Assembly: GCF_014322765.1 (NCBI RefSeq)
Contig: NZ_JAASTZ010000002.1
Coordinates: 124,001 to 188,000 of the forward strand
Direction of reading: 5' to 3'
DNA from: Listeria immobilis
GTDB taxonomy: Bacteria; Bacillota; Bacilli; Lactobacillales; Listeriaceae
Length of the DNA stretch: 64,000 bases
Under the pieces are notes generated by a model that saw only the letters and a list, made by a program, of their open reading frames with translations, was not told the origin of the DNA and did no database searches. Below, in pieces: positions 1-10,757 of the stretch (positions are counted from its first letter, which is position 1; every line of letters begins with the position of its first letter). The position numbers and the translations under genes are program-made.

Positions 1-608
1 ATCCAAGACGACTCCGAGCCAGGATCAAGGTGACCAATCGCTCGTTCACCAAGTCTTAAGGCGCGTCCTTTTTTAGCGATAAGCGGAATAGTGGACTGAG
101 CGCCAGCGTGCATAGCATCAACAAACGCGGTAAAAGTAACTACAGGATCTGCATCTACAGCCCGGTTTTTTAGAACTTCTACCCCTGGCAAAAAAGCATC
201 CATCATGGTTTTATTACCAAGTTCTGCTTTTCCGCGATGTTGAACTGCCGCTGCTCCGTTAATAATCATGCCGCAAAGATCATCAAAGCTAATTTCCGTT
301 TTTCCTGCTACATCCGCACCACATTTCATAAAAAAGCTACCATAGAGCGGACCAGATGCACCGCCAACTTTACCTAATAAAATCATTCCGGATTTTTTGA
401 GTAAAGTTGCAACATCAGGGGATACTGCTAGCAATTCGTCTAATTGTTTATTTAATTCACGGAAACCGATGCTTAAATTGATACCATGATCACCATCACC
501 AATATCTGAATCTAGCTCGGTTAAATAATCGCGTTCTTTTTCAATTAGCGCTCCCATATCTTGTAAAACTTGGCCGAAAAAAGCACTATCCATAACTAAT
601 TCGCTCAT
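1..608 (-). CDS. dhaL: Dihydroxyacetone kinase, ADP-binding subunit DhaL (3' end outside window)
   Basis: The N-terminal ~202 residues of DhaL are visible; the gene continues beyond base 1. DhaL holds the tightly bound ADP/ATP that is rephosphorylated by DhaM and passes the phosphate to dihydroxyacetone on DhaK. The family's Asp-rich Mg-nucleotide loop is seen as DIGDGDHG at about residues 35-42, followed by the glycine-rich GGASGPLYG stretch. The ATG at 608-606 is preceded by a good site (GGAGGAATA, complement of 612-620). It lies 21 bases downstream of dhaK in the same operon. Truncated only by the window edge. Highly confident. Confidence 0.95.
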   Translation of the reverse strand, partial: MSELVMDSAFFGQVLQDMGALIEKERDYLTELDSDIGDGDHGINLSIGFRELNKQLDELLAVSPDVATLLKKSGMILLGKVGGASGPLYGSFFMKCGADVAGKTEISFDDLCGMIINGAAAVQHRGKAELGNKTMMDAFLPGVEVLKNRAVDADPVVTFTAFVDAMHAGAQSTIPLIAKKGRALRLGERAIGHLDPGSESSW

Positions 609-629
609 TTTTATTCCTCCAGTAGTAAT

Positions 630-1625
630 TTAGTCCAATTTGAAGTATGGTGTGTCGCAAGGGGTGTCTAGTAATTCTTTTAGTTCATCGTCTAAACGAA
701 CAAGGGTAATCGACATCCCAATCATATCCATCGAAGTTGCATAGTTCCCGACAAGTGGATGATGAATTTGAACACCTTTTTCTTTCAAAATTTCATCGAC
801 ACGGCGATAACAAATATATTGGTCCATTACTGGTAAACCGCCGAGTCCATTAATTAAGACATGTACTTCTTCATCAGCTTTAAGTTTCATCTCTTCTAAT
901 AAAAATCCCATAATCTGGTCAACTACTTTATCTGCTGGTTCAACGGAAGAACGTTTTATTCCAGGCTCCCCATGAATTCCCATACCAACTTCCATTTCGC
1001 CTTCATGCATTTCAAAAATTGCTTTACCGGTTACAGGAAGTGTAGAAGAGGATAATGCGACTCCCATCGAATAAGTATTTGCATTTGCTTTTTCGGCTGC
1101 TTGTTTTACAGCGTCTAGGTCAAGTCCTTTTGCTGCTGCTGATGCCGCTGCTTTAAAGACGATTAAGTCACCAGCTACACCGCGCCGATCTTCCACTTTT
1201 TCTGCGGAATAAATATCGTCAGTTACAAGGACGGTTTCTACGCGTATTCCGTCATCTGCCGCCAGTTCTGCACCCATATCGAAGTTCATCACATCGCCAG
1301 CATAATTTCCGTACATATAGAGACAGCCTTTGCCGCTATCAACAGCTTTTACTGCATTGTAGCAAGGTTCGGGGGAGGGAGAAGTATTGATATTACCTAC
1401 AACAGCAGCATCAGCAAAATCTTTCCCAACATAACCTAAGAAAAGTGGTTCGTGTCCAGAGCCGCCACCAACAATGATACGTACCCGTGGTTCCTCGCTT
1501 ATTTGTTTGCTTACAATAACGCGTTTGTCATTTTCGGCAAAATCAACATATTTTCCTTGTGCCGCCACATATCCAGCCAACATTTCTTCTACTGCTTCAT
1601 AGCCATCGTTCACTAAACGTCTCAT
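630..1625 (-). CDS. dhaK: Dihydroxyacetone kinase, Dha-binding subunit DhaK
   Basis: This 331-aa protein binds dihydroxyacetone covalently and presents it to DhaL for phosphorylation, giving DHAP for glycolysis. The substrate histidine is visible at residue 218 in GIHGEPG, the same number as in the E. coli enzyme, and the GGGSGHEP loop is at 53-60. Length matches PTS-dependent DhaK rather than the fused ATP-dependent kinases, and the presence of separate dhaL and dhaM agrees. The start ATG has a GGAGGAAC-type ribosome site just upstream. It is the fourth gene of the minus-strand operon led by dhaM. Confidence 0.96.
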   Translation of the reverse strand: MRRLVNDGYEAVEEMLAGYVAAQGKYVDFAENDKRVIVSKQISEEPRVRIIVGGGSGHEPLFLGYVGKDFADAAVVGNINTSPSPEPCYNAVKAVDSGKGCLYMYGNYAGDVMNFDMGAELAADDGIRVETVLVTDDIYSAEKVEDRRGVAGDLIVFKAAASAAAKGLDLDAVKQAAEKANANTYSMGVALSSSTLPVTGKAIFEMHEGEMEVGMGIHGEPGIKRSSVEPADKVVDQIMGFLLEEMKLKADEEVHVLINGLGGLPVMDQYICYRRVDEILKEKGVQIHHPLVGNYATSMDMIGMSITLVRLDDELKELLDTPCDTPYFKLD

Positions 1626-1646
1626 TTTTGTTCCTCCTCAAAATTT

Positions 1647-1988
1647 TTATAAGAATAAGGATAATAAAAATCCGCCAATAGTTCCACCAACAAGTGCTGC
1701 CGCCAGATTTACCACTGATTTAGAAAATTTTCCGCCTGTTAAAAGGGAGGCAGTGAATACACCAATTCCGGCTGCAACTGCCATATCTACCCAAACTGTA
1801 CCAGATTGATAGATCATTGATTTTGGGATACCGTGATTAATAGTCCAAACTGTTCCAACGATAAATGCTGCTGCCATCCAACCTCCGATAGCTCCCCATT
1901 CATCAACCATTTTCCCCCACATCATTCGAATAGCAAAAGGGAATAAAAAGCCACCTGCAATCGTTGCTAATGCAATACTTATGCTCAT
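1647..1988 (-). CDS. Small membrane protein of the gol/dha operon, putative glycerol transporter subunit
   Basis: A 113-aa hydrophobic protein with about three to four membrane segments, encoded between the DhaM and DhaK genes. It is clearly related to its 143-aa neighbour: both carry a WG/YG-IxGGxxAAxIxG-xW-xNH pattern followed by a VDMAVxxGIG stretch. From memory, the equivalent Listeria innocua proteins (Lin0367/Lin0368) were proposed as glycerol transporter subunits, glycerol being oxidised to dihydroxyacetone inside the cell before phosphorylation by DhaKLM. The transport role is inference from context; the membrane nature and paralogy are seen directly. Confidence 0.8.
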   Translation of the reverse strand: MSISIALATIAGGFLFPFAIRMMWGKMVDEWGAIGGWMAAAFIVGTVWTINHGIPKSMIYQSGTVWVDMAVAAGIGVFTASLLTGGKFSKSVVNLAAALVGGTIGGFLLSLFL

Positions 1989-2003
1989 TATTTACACTCC
2001 TTT

Positions 2004-2435
2004 TTAGACTAATTGATTTTTGTTTAAGCGTTCTTCTTCTTGAATATTTGTGCCAGGTTCTGTTTTTTCTTGTTTTGCTTCCTTTTTCTTTGCCATATCT
2101 TTTTCAATAATTGCTGAAACAATTCCCGCAAGTACTGCGCCAATTGCTACAAGACCAATTGTTGGTAGCGAAGTAACAAGCTCGCTGCCACCTTGAATAA
2201 AGACGTCACGCATAATTCCACAAATCCCAATTCCAACAGCCATGTCGACAAACGCAGCATCTTCATCGTTTTCAATTAAACCAACATAGTGATTCATAAA
2301 CCACATTGGACCAATAATGATAAATGCTGCTAGATAACCTCCGAAAATACCATAGTCAGTGGCAAGGGGAGTCCAAACACTCATAACAAGCATGCCTGCA
2401 ATACAATAACCAATTGTTCCTCTAAAGAATTTCAT
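2004..2435 (-). CDS. Membrane protein of the gol/dha operon, putative glycerol transporter subunit (paralog of neighbour)
   Basis: A 143-aa protein with several hydrophobic segments and a charged C-terminal tail rich in Lys and Glu, which should be cytoplasmic. Its core aligns with the 113-aa protein encoded just downstream (shared GG-AA-I-G-W-NH and VDMAVGIGI elements), so the pair probably arose by duplication and may form a heteromeric channel or carrier. The start ATG follows AAAGGAG (complement of ~2443-2449). It lies 82 bases downstream of dhaM, on the same strand. Transport of glycerol is inferred from the kinase operon. Confidence 0.8.
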   Translation of the reverse strand: MKFFRGTIGYCIAGMLVMSVWTPLATDYGIFGGYLAAFIIIGPMWFMNHYVGLIENDEDAAFVDMAVGIGICGIMRDVFIQGGSELVTSLPTIGLVAIGAVLAGIVSAIIEKDMAKKKEAKQEKTEPGTNIQEEERLNKNQLV

Positions 2436-2517
2436 AATAAACTCCTTTCAAACATAGTATTGTCATGTGAAATTAAATTTACAATATTGCCAATTATTAA
2501 GTTGCGTTTTATTACGT

Positions 2518-2895
2518 TTAATGTGTATTTGTAAGTTCCTGTAAAATAGCTTCTTTGGATGGATTAACGAGAGATTGAACAGCGGCAGTAAAAGCGCCTT
2601 CAACTAGTGGGGCATCAATAATAGTAGTTTTTTCGAGAAGGTCGGGGTCTAATAATTCTAGTGATGTTTCGGCACTTAAGATAGCGCTTCCAATATCGCA
2701 AAAAATATAAATATGTTCTGAATGAGTGCAAGCGGAAATATTATCTGCTATCATAAGTGCGTTTGTACCAAGACGTCCATCACCAGTTCCCCCTGAAGAT
2801 ATAACATGTACCGTATCGCCAACCATTTCAACAATCATTTCTTGTAGTCCTTCTGTGATTTTCTGGCTATGGGATACTAAAATAATACTTATCAT
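2518..2895 (-). CDS. dhaM: PTS-dependent dihydroxyacetone kinase phosphotransferase subunit DhaM
   Basis: A 125-aa mannose-family EIIA domain. The phosphorylated histidine is His9 in VSHSQKI. The SSGGTGDGRLGTN loop and the IFCDIGSAILSAE segment are typical of DhaM. It takes phosphate from HPr and re-energises the nucleotide on DhaL. This is the short single-domain form, without the HPr and EI domains found in E. coli DhaM. It is the first gene of the minus-strand operon, with a ribosome site AGGAGCAA directly upstream, and faces the divergent DeoR-family regulator. Confidence 0.94.
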   Translation of the reverse strand: MISIILVSHSQKITEGLQEMIVEMVGDTVHVISSGGTGDGRLGTNALMIADNISACTHSEHIYIFCDIGSAILSAETSLELLDPDLLEKTTIIDAPLVEGAFTAAVQSLVNPSKEAILQELTNTH

Positions 2896-2920
2896 CGCGT
2901 TGCTCCTTTCTGTTTTTAGT

Positions 2921-3020
2921 TGTGTTTGTTTGTTATTTAAATCCTAACATAATTGTGTTTTGCTGTAAAGTATTATTATTTGTTGTGCTTTTGAGAATAA
3001 ATTTGTGTTTTGTTATTTTT
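2921..3020. promoter_or_regulatory. Divergent control region between dhaM and the DeoR regulator, with repeated TTGTGTTTTG
   Basis: The 180-base AT-rich gap holds TTGTGTTTTG at 2953-2962 and again at 3003-3012, exactly 50 bases apart, plus related TGTGTTTGTTTG at 2921 and TTGTGCTTTTG near 2983. Repeated direct sites with this look are common for DeoR-family repressors, so these are candidate operators for the adjacent regulator. Spacing close to a whole number of helical turns would suit co-operative binding. Operator function is inferred. Confidence 0.45.
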
Positions 3021-3076
3021 TTAGGTAATATGTATATACATAAAGAAATCATTTATAGTCAAAGGAGGGCGAGCAG

Positions 3077-3841
3077 ATGTTTCCATTTGAAAGACAAAAT
3101 AAAATAATTCATCTACTAGACCAAAATAACAAAATAACTGTACCAGAATTAAGTCGTATCTTGGATGTCTCTATTAGCACCATCCGAAATGATTTATCTG
3201 CATTAGAAGAAAGCGGGATGATAAAAAAAGTGCACGGGGGTGCGGTACTTTTAAAAAGCGAAGAAAAATTTACTAATTTTAACGATCGAATTATTCGTAA
3301 TATAGAAGAAAAAGAAGCAATTGCGAAGGAAGCGGTGACTTTAGTAAAAAACAACCAAACAATTATTCTGGATGCTAGTTCGACTGCACTTGCGCTTGCA
3401 AAAGAATTACATGGCTTCACCAGACTCACTGTAATTACAAGCGGGCTTTATACAGCAATTGAGTTAAAAGATAATCCAAATATTAGCGTTATTTTAACTG
3501 GTGGTATTGTTACTACAAATTCTTTTACACTTGAAGGAATTCTTGGTTCTAATTTAATTGAAAATATTCATGCGGATATATGTTTTATGTCAGCAAAAGG
3601 CTTTACTATGGAAGAAGGTTTAACAGATTTCAACATTTATGAAACTGAATTAAAGCGACTTCTAGCTAAGCGAACCAATAAACTCGTGGCATTGTTGGAT
3701 CATACCAAAATGGGAGTTATTTCCACTGCGAGTATCACGGCGGCGGAAAATATTAATTTATTGATTACGGATAACAAAATAAATCGTACATTATACAAAC
3801 AATTTCAAGATGGCGGATTGCCCGTGAAAATTGCAGAGTGA
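3077..3841 (+). CDS. golR: DeoR-family transcriptional regulator of the glycerol/dihydroxyacetone operon (GolR-like)
   Basis: A 254-aa DeoR repressor. The N-terminal helix-turn-helix lies at about residues 17-40 (VPELSRILDVSISTIRNDLSAL), followed by a sugar-phosphate-sensing domain (residues ~75-235) with the ILDASSTALALAKEL and ILTGGIVTTNSFTLEG motifs. The ATG follows AAAGGAGG at 3061-3068. It is divergent from dhaM, matching the arrangement recalled for GolR of L. innocua. It probably represses the dha operon and is released by a phosphorylated intermediate; the effector cannot be read from sequence. Confidence 0.85.
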   Translation: MFPFERQNKIIHLLDQNNKITVPELSRILDVSISTIRNDLSALEESGMIKKVHGGAVLLKSEEKFTNFNDRIIRNIEEKEAIAKEAVTLVKNNQTIILDASSTALALAKELHGFTRLTVITSGLYTAIELKDNPNISVILTGGIVTTNSFTLEGILGSNLIENIHADICFMSAKGFTMEEGLTDFNIYETELKRLLAKRTNKLVALLDHTKMGVISTASITAAENINLLITDNKINRTLYKQFQDGGLPVKIAE

Positions 3842-4025
3842 AGATTTAATAAGAGGCAATACTTGTTTTTTGATACACCCATACCAAATTGTTACCAGCG
3901 CCAAAAGGAAAAACATTTACCATTAAACTTAGAATGTACTTACAAAAAAGAAGTAGTAGATGTAACATAGTTTGTTCCAGCAATTCAGAAACTATAAAAG
4001 CAAAAAATAAAATAAAAACCATCTA

Positions 4026-4054
4026 TTGACAGCGATTTCAATTGATGATAGTAT
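4026..4054 (+). promoter_or_regulatory. Sigma-A promoter of the beta-glucoside operon
   Basis: A perfect -35 TTGACA (4026-4031) is separated by 17 bases from TAGTAT (4049-4054). Transcription would begin about 4061, right at the start of the RAT antiterminator element, so nearly the entire leader is the regulatory switch. Confidence 0.75.
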
Positions 4055-4062
4055 GTGTTTGT

Positions 4063-4135
4063 GGCTTGTTACCGGTAATGCGGGCAATACCTAATAAGTA
4101 AGAGTGCGCTCTGCTTTTGGGTATTGCCCTTTTTT
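4063..4135 (+). promoter_or_regulatory. RAT antiterminator and overlapping terminator, first copy (upstream of bglG)
   Basis: A ribonucleic antiterminator (RAT) of 30 bases at 4063-4092 begins GGCTTGTTAC and ends GGCAATACCT, close to the BglG/SacY-family consensus. Its 3' part is the left arm of a terminator: GGGCAATACC (4082-4091) pairs with GGTATTGCCC (4120-4129), followed by a T run to 4135. When dephosphorylated at PRD1 (beta-glucoside present) the downstream antiterminator should bind RAT and prevent termination. Structure seen directly; mechanism from the family. Confidence 0.88.
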
Positions 4136-4166
4136 GTTCAAGTCCAAAATGATGGTGGTGATAAAT

Positions 4167-5000
4167 TTGAAAATTGAGAGGATATTTAATAATAATATTG
4201 TCAGTGCGAGGGGCGAGGATGCGCATGAGTTATTGATTTTAGGCAAAGGTCTTGGATTTAAGTCTAAAGTTGGTGATGAAATTAATGAATCGCTCGTCGA
4301 AAAAATATTTCAATTGCAGGATGAGGCCGTAAGCAATAAATTCAAAATGATTATTGACGAAATTCCGCTTGCTATTATTGAAATCACGGATGATGTTGTC
4401 CAATTAGCGAAACAAAATATCTCGAAAACAATAAGTGACGTCATTTATATTTCTCTTTCTGATCATCTTTATTTTACTACACAACGTATGGAACAGAATT
4501 TAGTCATTCAAAATCCTTTATCTTGGGAAGTGAAGCGCTACTACCCAGAGGAATATGCTGTGGCAAAAGAAGCAGCAAAGATAGTCGAGAAACGCTTAGG
4601 ATTAGATTTACCTGACGAGGAAATTTCTAATATTGCGCTCCACTTTGTTAATGCGGAAATTAATAACAGCATGAATGACGTAACCCATATTATGCAGTTG
4701 CTTCAAGAAATCATGAATATTATTAAATACCATTTTGTCATTGAATTTGATGAAGATAGCACTAGTTACTTCCGGTTTATGACGCATCTGAAATTTTTCT
4801 GCCAGCGAGTGATTACTGGCGAGGCAATGGATGAGACGGAAGACTATTTATATCAAGTAATGTATAAAAATTTGCCAGATATATTCGCGTGTATTGATAA
4901 AATTGCCGTATTTCTGGAAAATAACTATTCATTTAAAATGAGTCATTCAGAACAACTATATCTCGGAATTCATTTGGACCGAGTATTAAATAGAAAATAA
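4167..5000 (+). CDS. bglG: BglG/LicT-family transcriptional antiterminator
   Basis: About 277 aa. An RNA-binding CAT domain (~1-55, with IVSARGEDAHELLILGKG) is followed by two PRD regulatory domains. The four regulatory histidines are visible: SDHLYF and ALHFVN in PRD1, MTHLKFF and IHLDRV in PRD2. I chose the TTG at 4167 because GGTGGTGAT lies five bases upstream and it gives the usual LicT N-terminus (KIERIFNNNIV); the longer reading frame from 4104 overlaps the leader terminator and is unlikely. It should read through both flanking RAT/terminators and drive its own operon when beta-glucosides are imported. Confidence 0.93.
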   Translation: MKIERIFNNNIVSARGEDAHELLILGKGLGFKSKVGDEINESLVEKIFQLQDEAVSNKFKMIIDEIPLAIIEITDDVVQLAKQNISKTISDVIYISLSDHLYFTTQRMEQNLVIQNPLSWEVKRYYPEEYAVAKEAAKIVEKRLGLDLPDEEISNIALHFVNAEINNSMNDVTHIMQLLQEIMNIIKYHFVIEFDEDSTSYFRFMTHLKFFCQRVITGEAMDETEDYLYQVMYKNLPDIFACIDKIAVFLENNYSFKMSHSEQLYLGIHLDRVLNRK

Positions 5001-5002
5001 TA

Positions 5003-5089
5003 GGCTTGTTACTGATTTTTATATCAGGCAATACCTGAACAGACTGCTCCTTATTTTGGTGCGTTTCTGTTCAGGTTTTTCTTTTTTTA
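5003..5089 (+). promoter_or_regulatory. RAT antiterminator and overlapping terminator, second copy (between bglG and PTS gene)
   Basis: A second RAT-like element at 5003-5036 starts GGCTTGTTACTGAT and ends CAGGCAATACCT, with an internal CTGAT/ATCAG stem. It overlaps a terminator with arms ACCTGAACAGA (5033-5043) and TCTGTTCAGGT (5066-5076), then a long T run to 5089. The two-switch layout means PTS and glucosidase genes are controlled separately from bglG, as in E. coli bgl. Confidence 0.88.
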
Positions 5090-5111
5090 AAACATATTTA
5101 GGAGGATTAAC

Positions 5112-8415
<3,304 letters not shown>

Positions 8416-8424
8416 AGATGTATT

Positions 8425-8462
8425 AAAAAAACGTTCAAAATGTAACTTTTGAACGTTTTTTT
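8425..8462 (+). terminator. Rho-independent terminator of the bgl operon
   Basis: AAAACGTTCAAAA and TTTTGAACGTTTT form an almost perfect stem with a six-base loop, followed by T residues to 8462. It starts 10 bases after the glucosidase stop codon. Confidence 0.9.
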
Positions 8463-8632
8463 AAGTTTTGTCTGCTGGTTTAAAAACTTGACATATAATA
8501 TAACTATTGTTGTAACATTTAAACATAAGGTTGTTTATAAGCTCTGATATAATTTCAAAGCAAGTCATATCCAGGGGGCTTTTTTTTGGAGAGACTTAGT
8601 AAAATTATTTTTTGAAATCGAAGGAGAGAAAC
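8463..8632 (+). promoter_or_regulatory. Promoter and leader of the LPXTG protein gene
   Basis: An extended -10 element TGATATAAT lies at 8545-8553, without a clear -35. A TTGACA at 8488-8493 has no good -10 at normal spacing. The leader then carries a G5 run (8573-8577) next to a T8 run at 8580-8587 before the AAGGAG site at 8621. Promoter assignment is by pattern only. Confidence 0.5.
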
Positions 8633-10303
8633 ATGAAAAAAAGTTATATTGGAGTAATGCTACTAAGCACTGCTTTAGTTGTTCAATCACCTTTTCAAGC
8701 GTTCGCAACAACTACAGCTGCCACGGAACAAGCGAAAACGGGCACGACTGCACCAATCACATTAATGGATGGAAAAACATTAGCGGCGACTAGTGATTTA
8801 GAATTAACAATAGGTAAACCAATGACTGGAAATATCCATTTTCAAGACACTGAAATGAATGGCAATGAGTGGGGAAGCTATATTAAAAGCGTGGATGTAA
8901 CTCTGACTAATATGGATGGCGTTGATTATAACTTAGAATATGGTCCTCAAAATGAAGATGGTAACTATCAATATATAAATGTTGTACTATCTGGAACACC
9001 AACAAAAGCTGGATCTGGAAGTATTAATATTACGCTTATGGATGGCGTAGGAAATGTTGGAACATACAATTACACAGCTAATACCCAGTCCACGACAACA
9101 GTTGAATATGTAGACGAGAACGGTACAAAGCTTGCGGATGATACTGTACAAGCTGGAGATTTAAATACATCTTATACAACATCAGCAAAAACAATTGATG
9201 GCTATACACTTGATGAAACCAAACTTCCAAGTAACCAAAATGGACAATTTGGTGAAACGAACCAAACAGTAACTTACACTTACACTAAAAATGAAAGTGA
9301 AGTCAACAAAGGAACAGTAGGCATTTCATTCTATGCAGAAGATGGTGAGCGTCAAGAACTTGTAACATCATTAGACTTATCTTATGCATATCCAGATGGC
9401 GTACCATCAAACACAGTAACATTTAATGATTTGGCAAATGTAGCAACCTACAATAACCTAGTAAATGATGGAAGTGTGCTACAACCTGATATTTCTTGGA
9501 ATGACTTATTGAAAAATACAATAGACTACGTACAAGGTAACATTGATCGTGCGCAGTTTGAAACAAATGTTGGTGTAACTGTAGATCAATTTGACCTAGA
9601 CTACATTGCGAACAATTTTGCTGGATACGAGTTCGACGAAGCGGTATACCAAGAAAATCTAGCTAAAATGGTAATATTTGAACAAAATGGTGGAAATGTT
9701 AACTTACAAATTCCATTTAAAAAAATAGAAACAGCTCAGGTTGCTGCTGATGTAACAGTGAAATACGTAGATGCTGATGGAAATGAACTTGCAACATCAG
9801 AAACATTAACTGGTAATGTGGATGATAGCTATACGTCTGAAGCAAAAACAATTGAGGGCTGGACACTAGCAGAAACACCAGCAAATGCAACAGGTACATT
9901 CAGTGACCAAGCTCAAACAGTAACGTATGTTTACACAGAAAATACGGATAACGATAACACTTCAGGTGATGATTCTGATACTCATTCCGATGATAACTCC
10001 GGTATTCCTTCTGATGACAGCACTCAAGGAAATGACAATACTGGTAGCAACGATATCATTAATAGTAACGATACTACAGATAACAGCACAGACATGAAAG
10101 GTGATTCATCTAAACTACAAACAAGAGAAACAACTACAGTGAATTCACAAGGAAAAACAGCAACTAAAACAGCAAAAACTGCCAAAGAATCTTTACCAAA
10201 AACAGGTGATAACGCTTTTCAAAATAGCCTATTAGTAGGTTTAGGAGCACTTTTACTTAGTGGGCTTTTTGCATTTATGCGTAGAACTAGAAAAGCAAAA
10301 TAA
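8633..10303 (+). CDS. LPXTG-anchored surface protein with two MucBP repeats
   Basis: A 556-aa secreted protein. A signal peptide ends near QAFATT (~residue 27). The first ~145 residues resemble an Ig-like fold; MucBP domains follow at ~157-222 (VEYVDENGTKLADD) and ~375-440 (VKYVDADGNELATS), separated by an unrecognised ~150-aa region. A Ser/Asn/Asp-rich wall-spanning stretch (~440-500) precedes the sortase signal LPKTG at 521-525, a hydrophobic span and a basic tail. Start chosen at ATG 8633 because AAGGAG ends seven bases upstream. Sortase A would link it to peptidoglycan; mucin binding is a family inference. Confidence 0.92.
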   Translation: MKKSYIGVMLLSTALVVQSPFQAFATTTAATEQAKTGTTAPITLMDGKTLAATSDLELTIGKPMTGNIHFQDTEMNGNEWGSYIKSVDVTLTNMDGVDYNLEYGPQNEDGNYQYINVVLSGTPTKAGSGSINITLMDGVGNVGTYNYTANTQSTTTVEYVDENGTKLADDTVQAGDLNTSYTTSAKTIDGYTLDETKLPSNQNGQFGETNQTVTYTYTKNESEVNKGTVGISFYAEDGERQELVTSLDLSYAYPDGVPSNTVTFNDLANVATYNNLVNDGSVLQPDISWNDLLKNTIDYVQGNIDRAQFETNVGVTVDQFDLDYIANNFAGYEFDEAVYQENLAKMVIFEQNGGNVNLQIPFKKIETAQVAADVTVKYVDADGNELATSETLTGNVDDSYTSEAKTIEGWTLAETPANATGTFSDQAQTVTYVYTENTDNDNTSGDDSDTHSDDNSGIPSDDSTQGNDNTGSNDIINSNDTTDNSTDMKGDSSKLQTRETTTVNSQGKTATKTAKTAKESLPKTGDNAFQNSLLVGLGALLLSGLFAFMRRTRKAK

Positions 10304-10320
10304 CCATTAATGATGAAAAA

Positions 10321-10462
10321 AGAGGCTGGACAAAAGGGTCTCTAAAATGAAAAAACAAGCAGAAATCATGTCTATTCCATTTTTTAAAATGGCTCTATAC
10401 ATGATTTCTGCTTTTCTATTTTCCAATTTTTATTGCGGAGATTTAGTTATGTCCCAGCCTCG
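10321..10462. repeat. Intergenic large inverted repeat ending in GAGGCTGG(G)ACA / TGTCCCAGCCTC
   Basis: The outer arms are AGAGGCTGGACA (10321-10332) and TGTCCCAGCCTC (10450-10461), nearly complementary. Inside lies a second perfect pair, AAGCAGAAATCATG (10357-10370) and CATGATTTCTGCTT (10400-10413). This nested stem-loop resembles the short GAGGCTGGGACA repeats that I recall between genes in Listeria and other Firmicutes. It carries no coding capacity and may act as terminator or miniature mobile repeat. Confidence 0.65.
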
Positions 10463-10566
10463 TTTTGTTTATTTTGTTACGAAAATTTGTCTAAAAAGCT
10501 AATTATTCATAAAATAGTAGTGCAATTTTAGTAAAATATGTTTCATATACACATAATTGTTATTTT

Positions 10567-10650
10567 TTGACAAAGCGGAATATGATACAATATCTTTGTA
10601 AAATTAACAAAAGCCCCAGTTTTATTTTAAGTAAAACTGGGGCTTTTTTT
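10567..10650 (+). promoter_or_regulatory. Extended -10 promoter immediately followed by a strong terminator, upstream of the WapA-like gene
   Basis: TGATACAAT at 10583-10591 is a strong extended -10. Only about 10-20 bases further on, AAGCCCCAGTTTTA (10611-10624) pairs with TAAAACTGGGGCTT (10632-10645) and a T run follows to 10650. A transcript from this promoter would be about 50 nt unless termination is relieved. It could be an attenuator leader for the big gene at 10758, a tiny RNA, or simply an adjacent unrelated terminator. Confidence 0.55.
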
Positions 10651-10757
10651 CAAAAAAGGAGGGGAAAGCTTGGTGTAGCTATATGGTAATAAAAAGAGAG
10701 GACACCTTTTAACACTTTAGATTGATTTTATCATACGAAAAAGGGAGAGCATGATAC

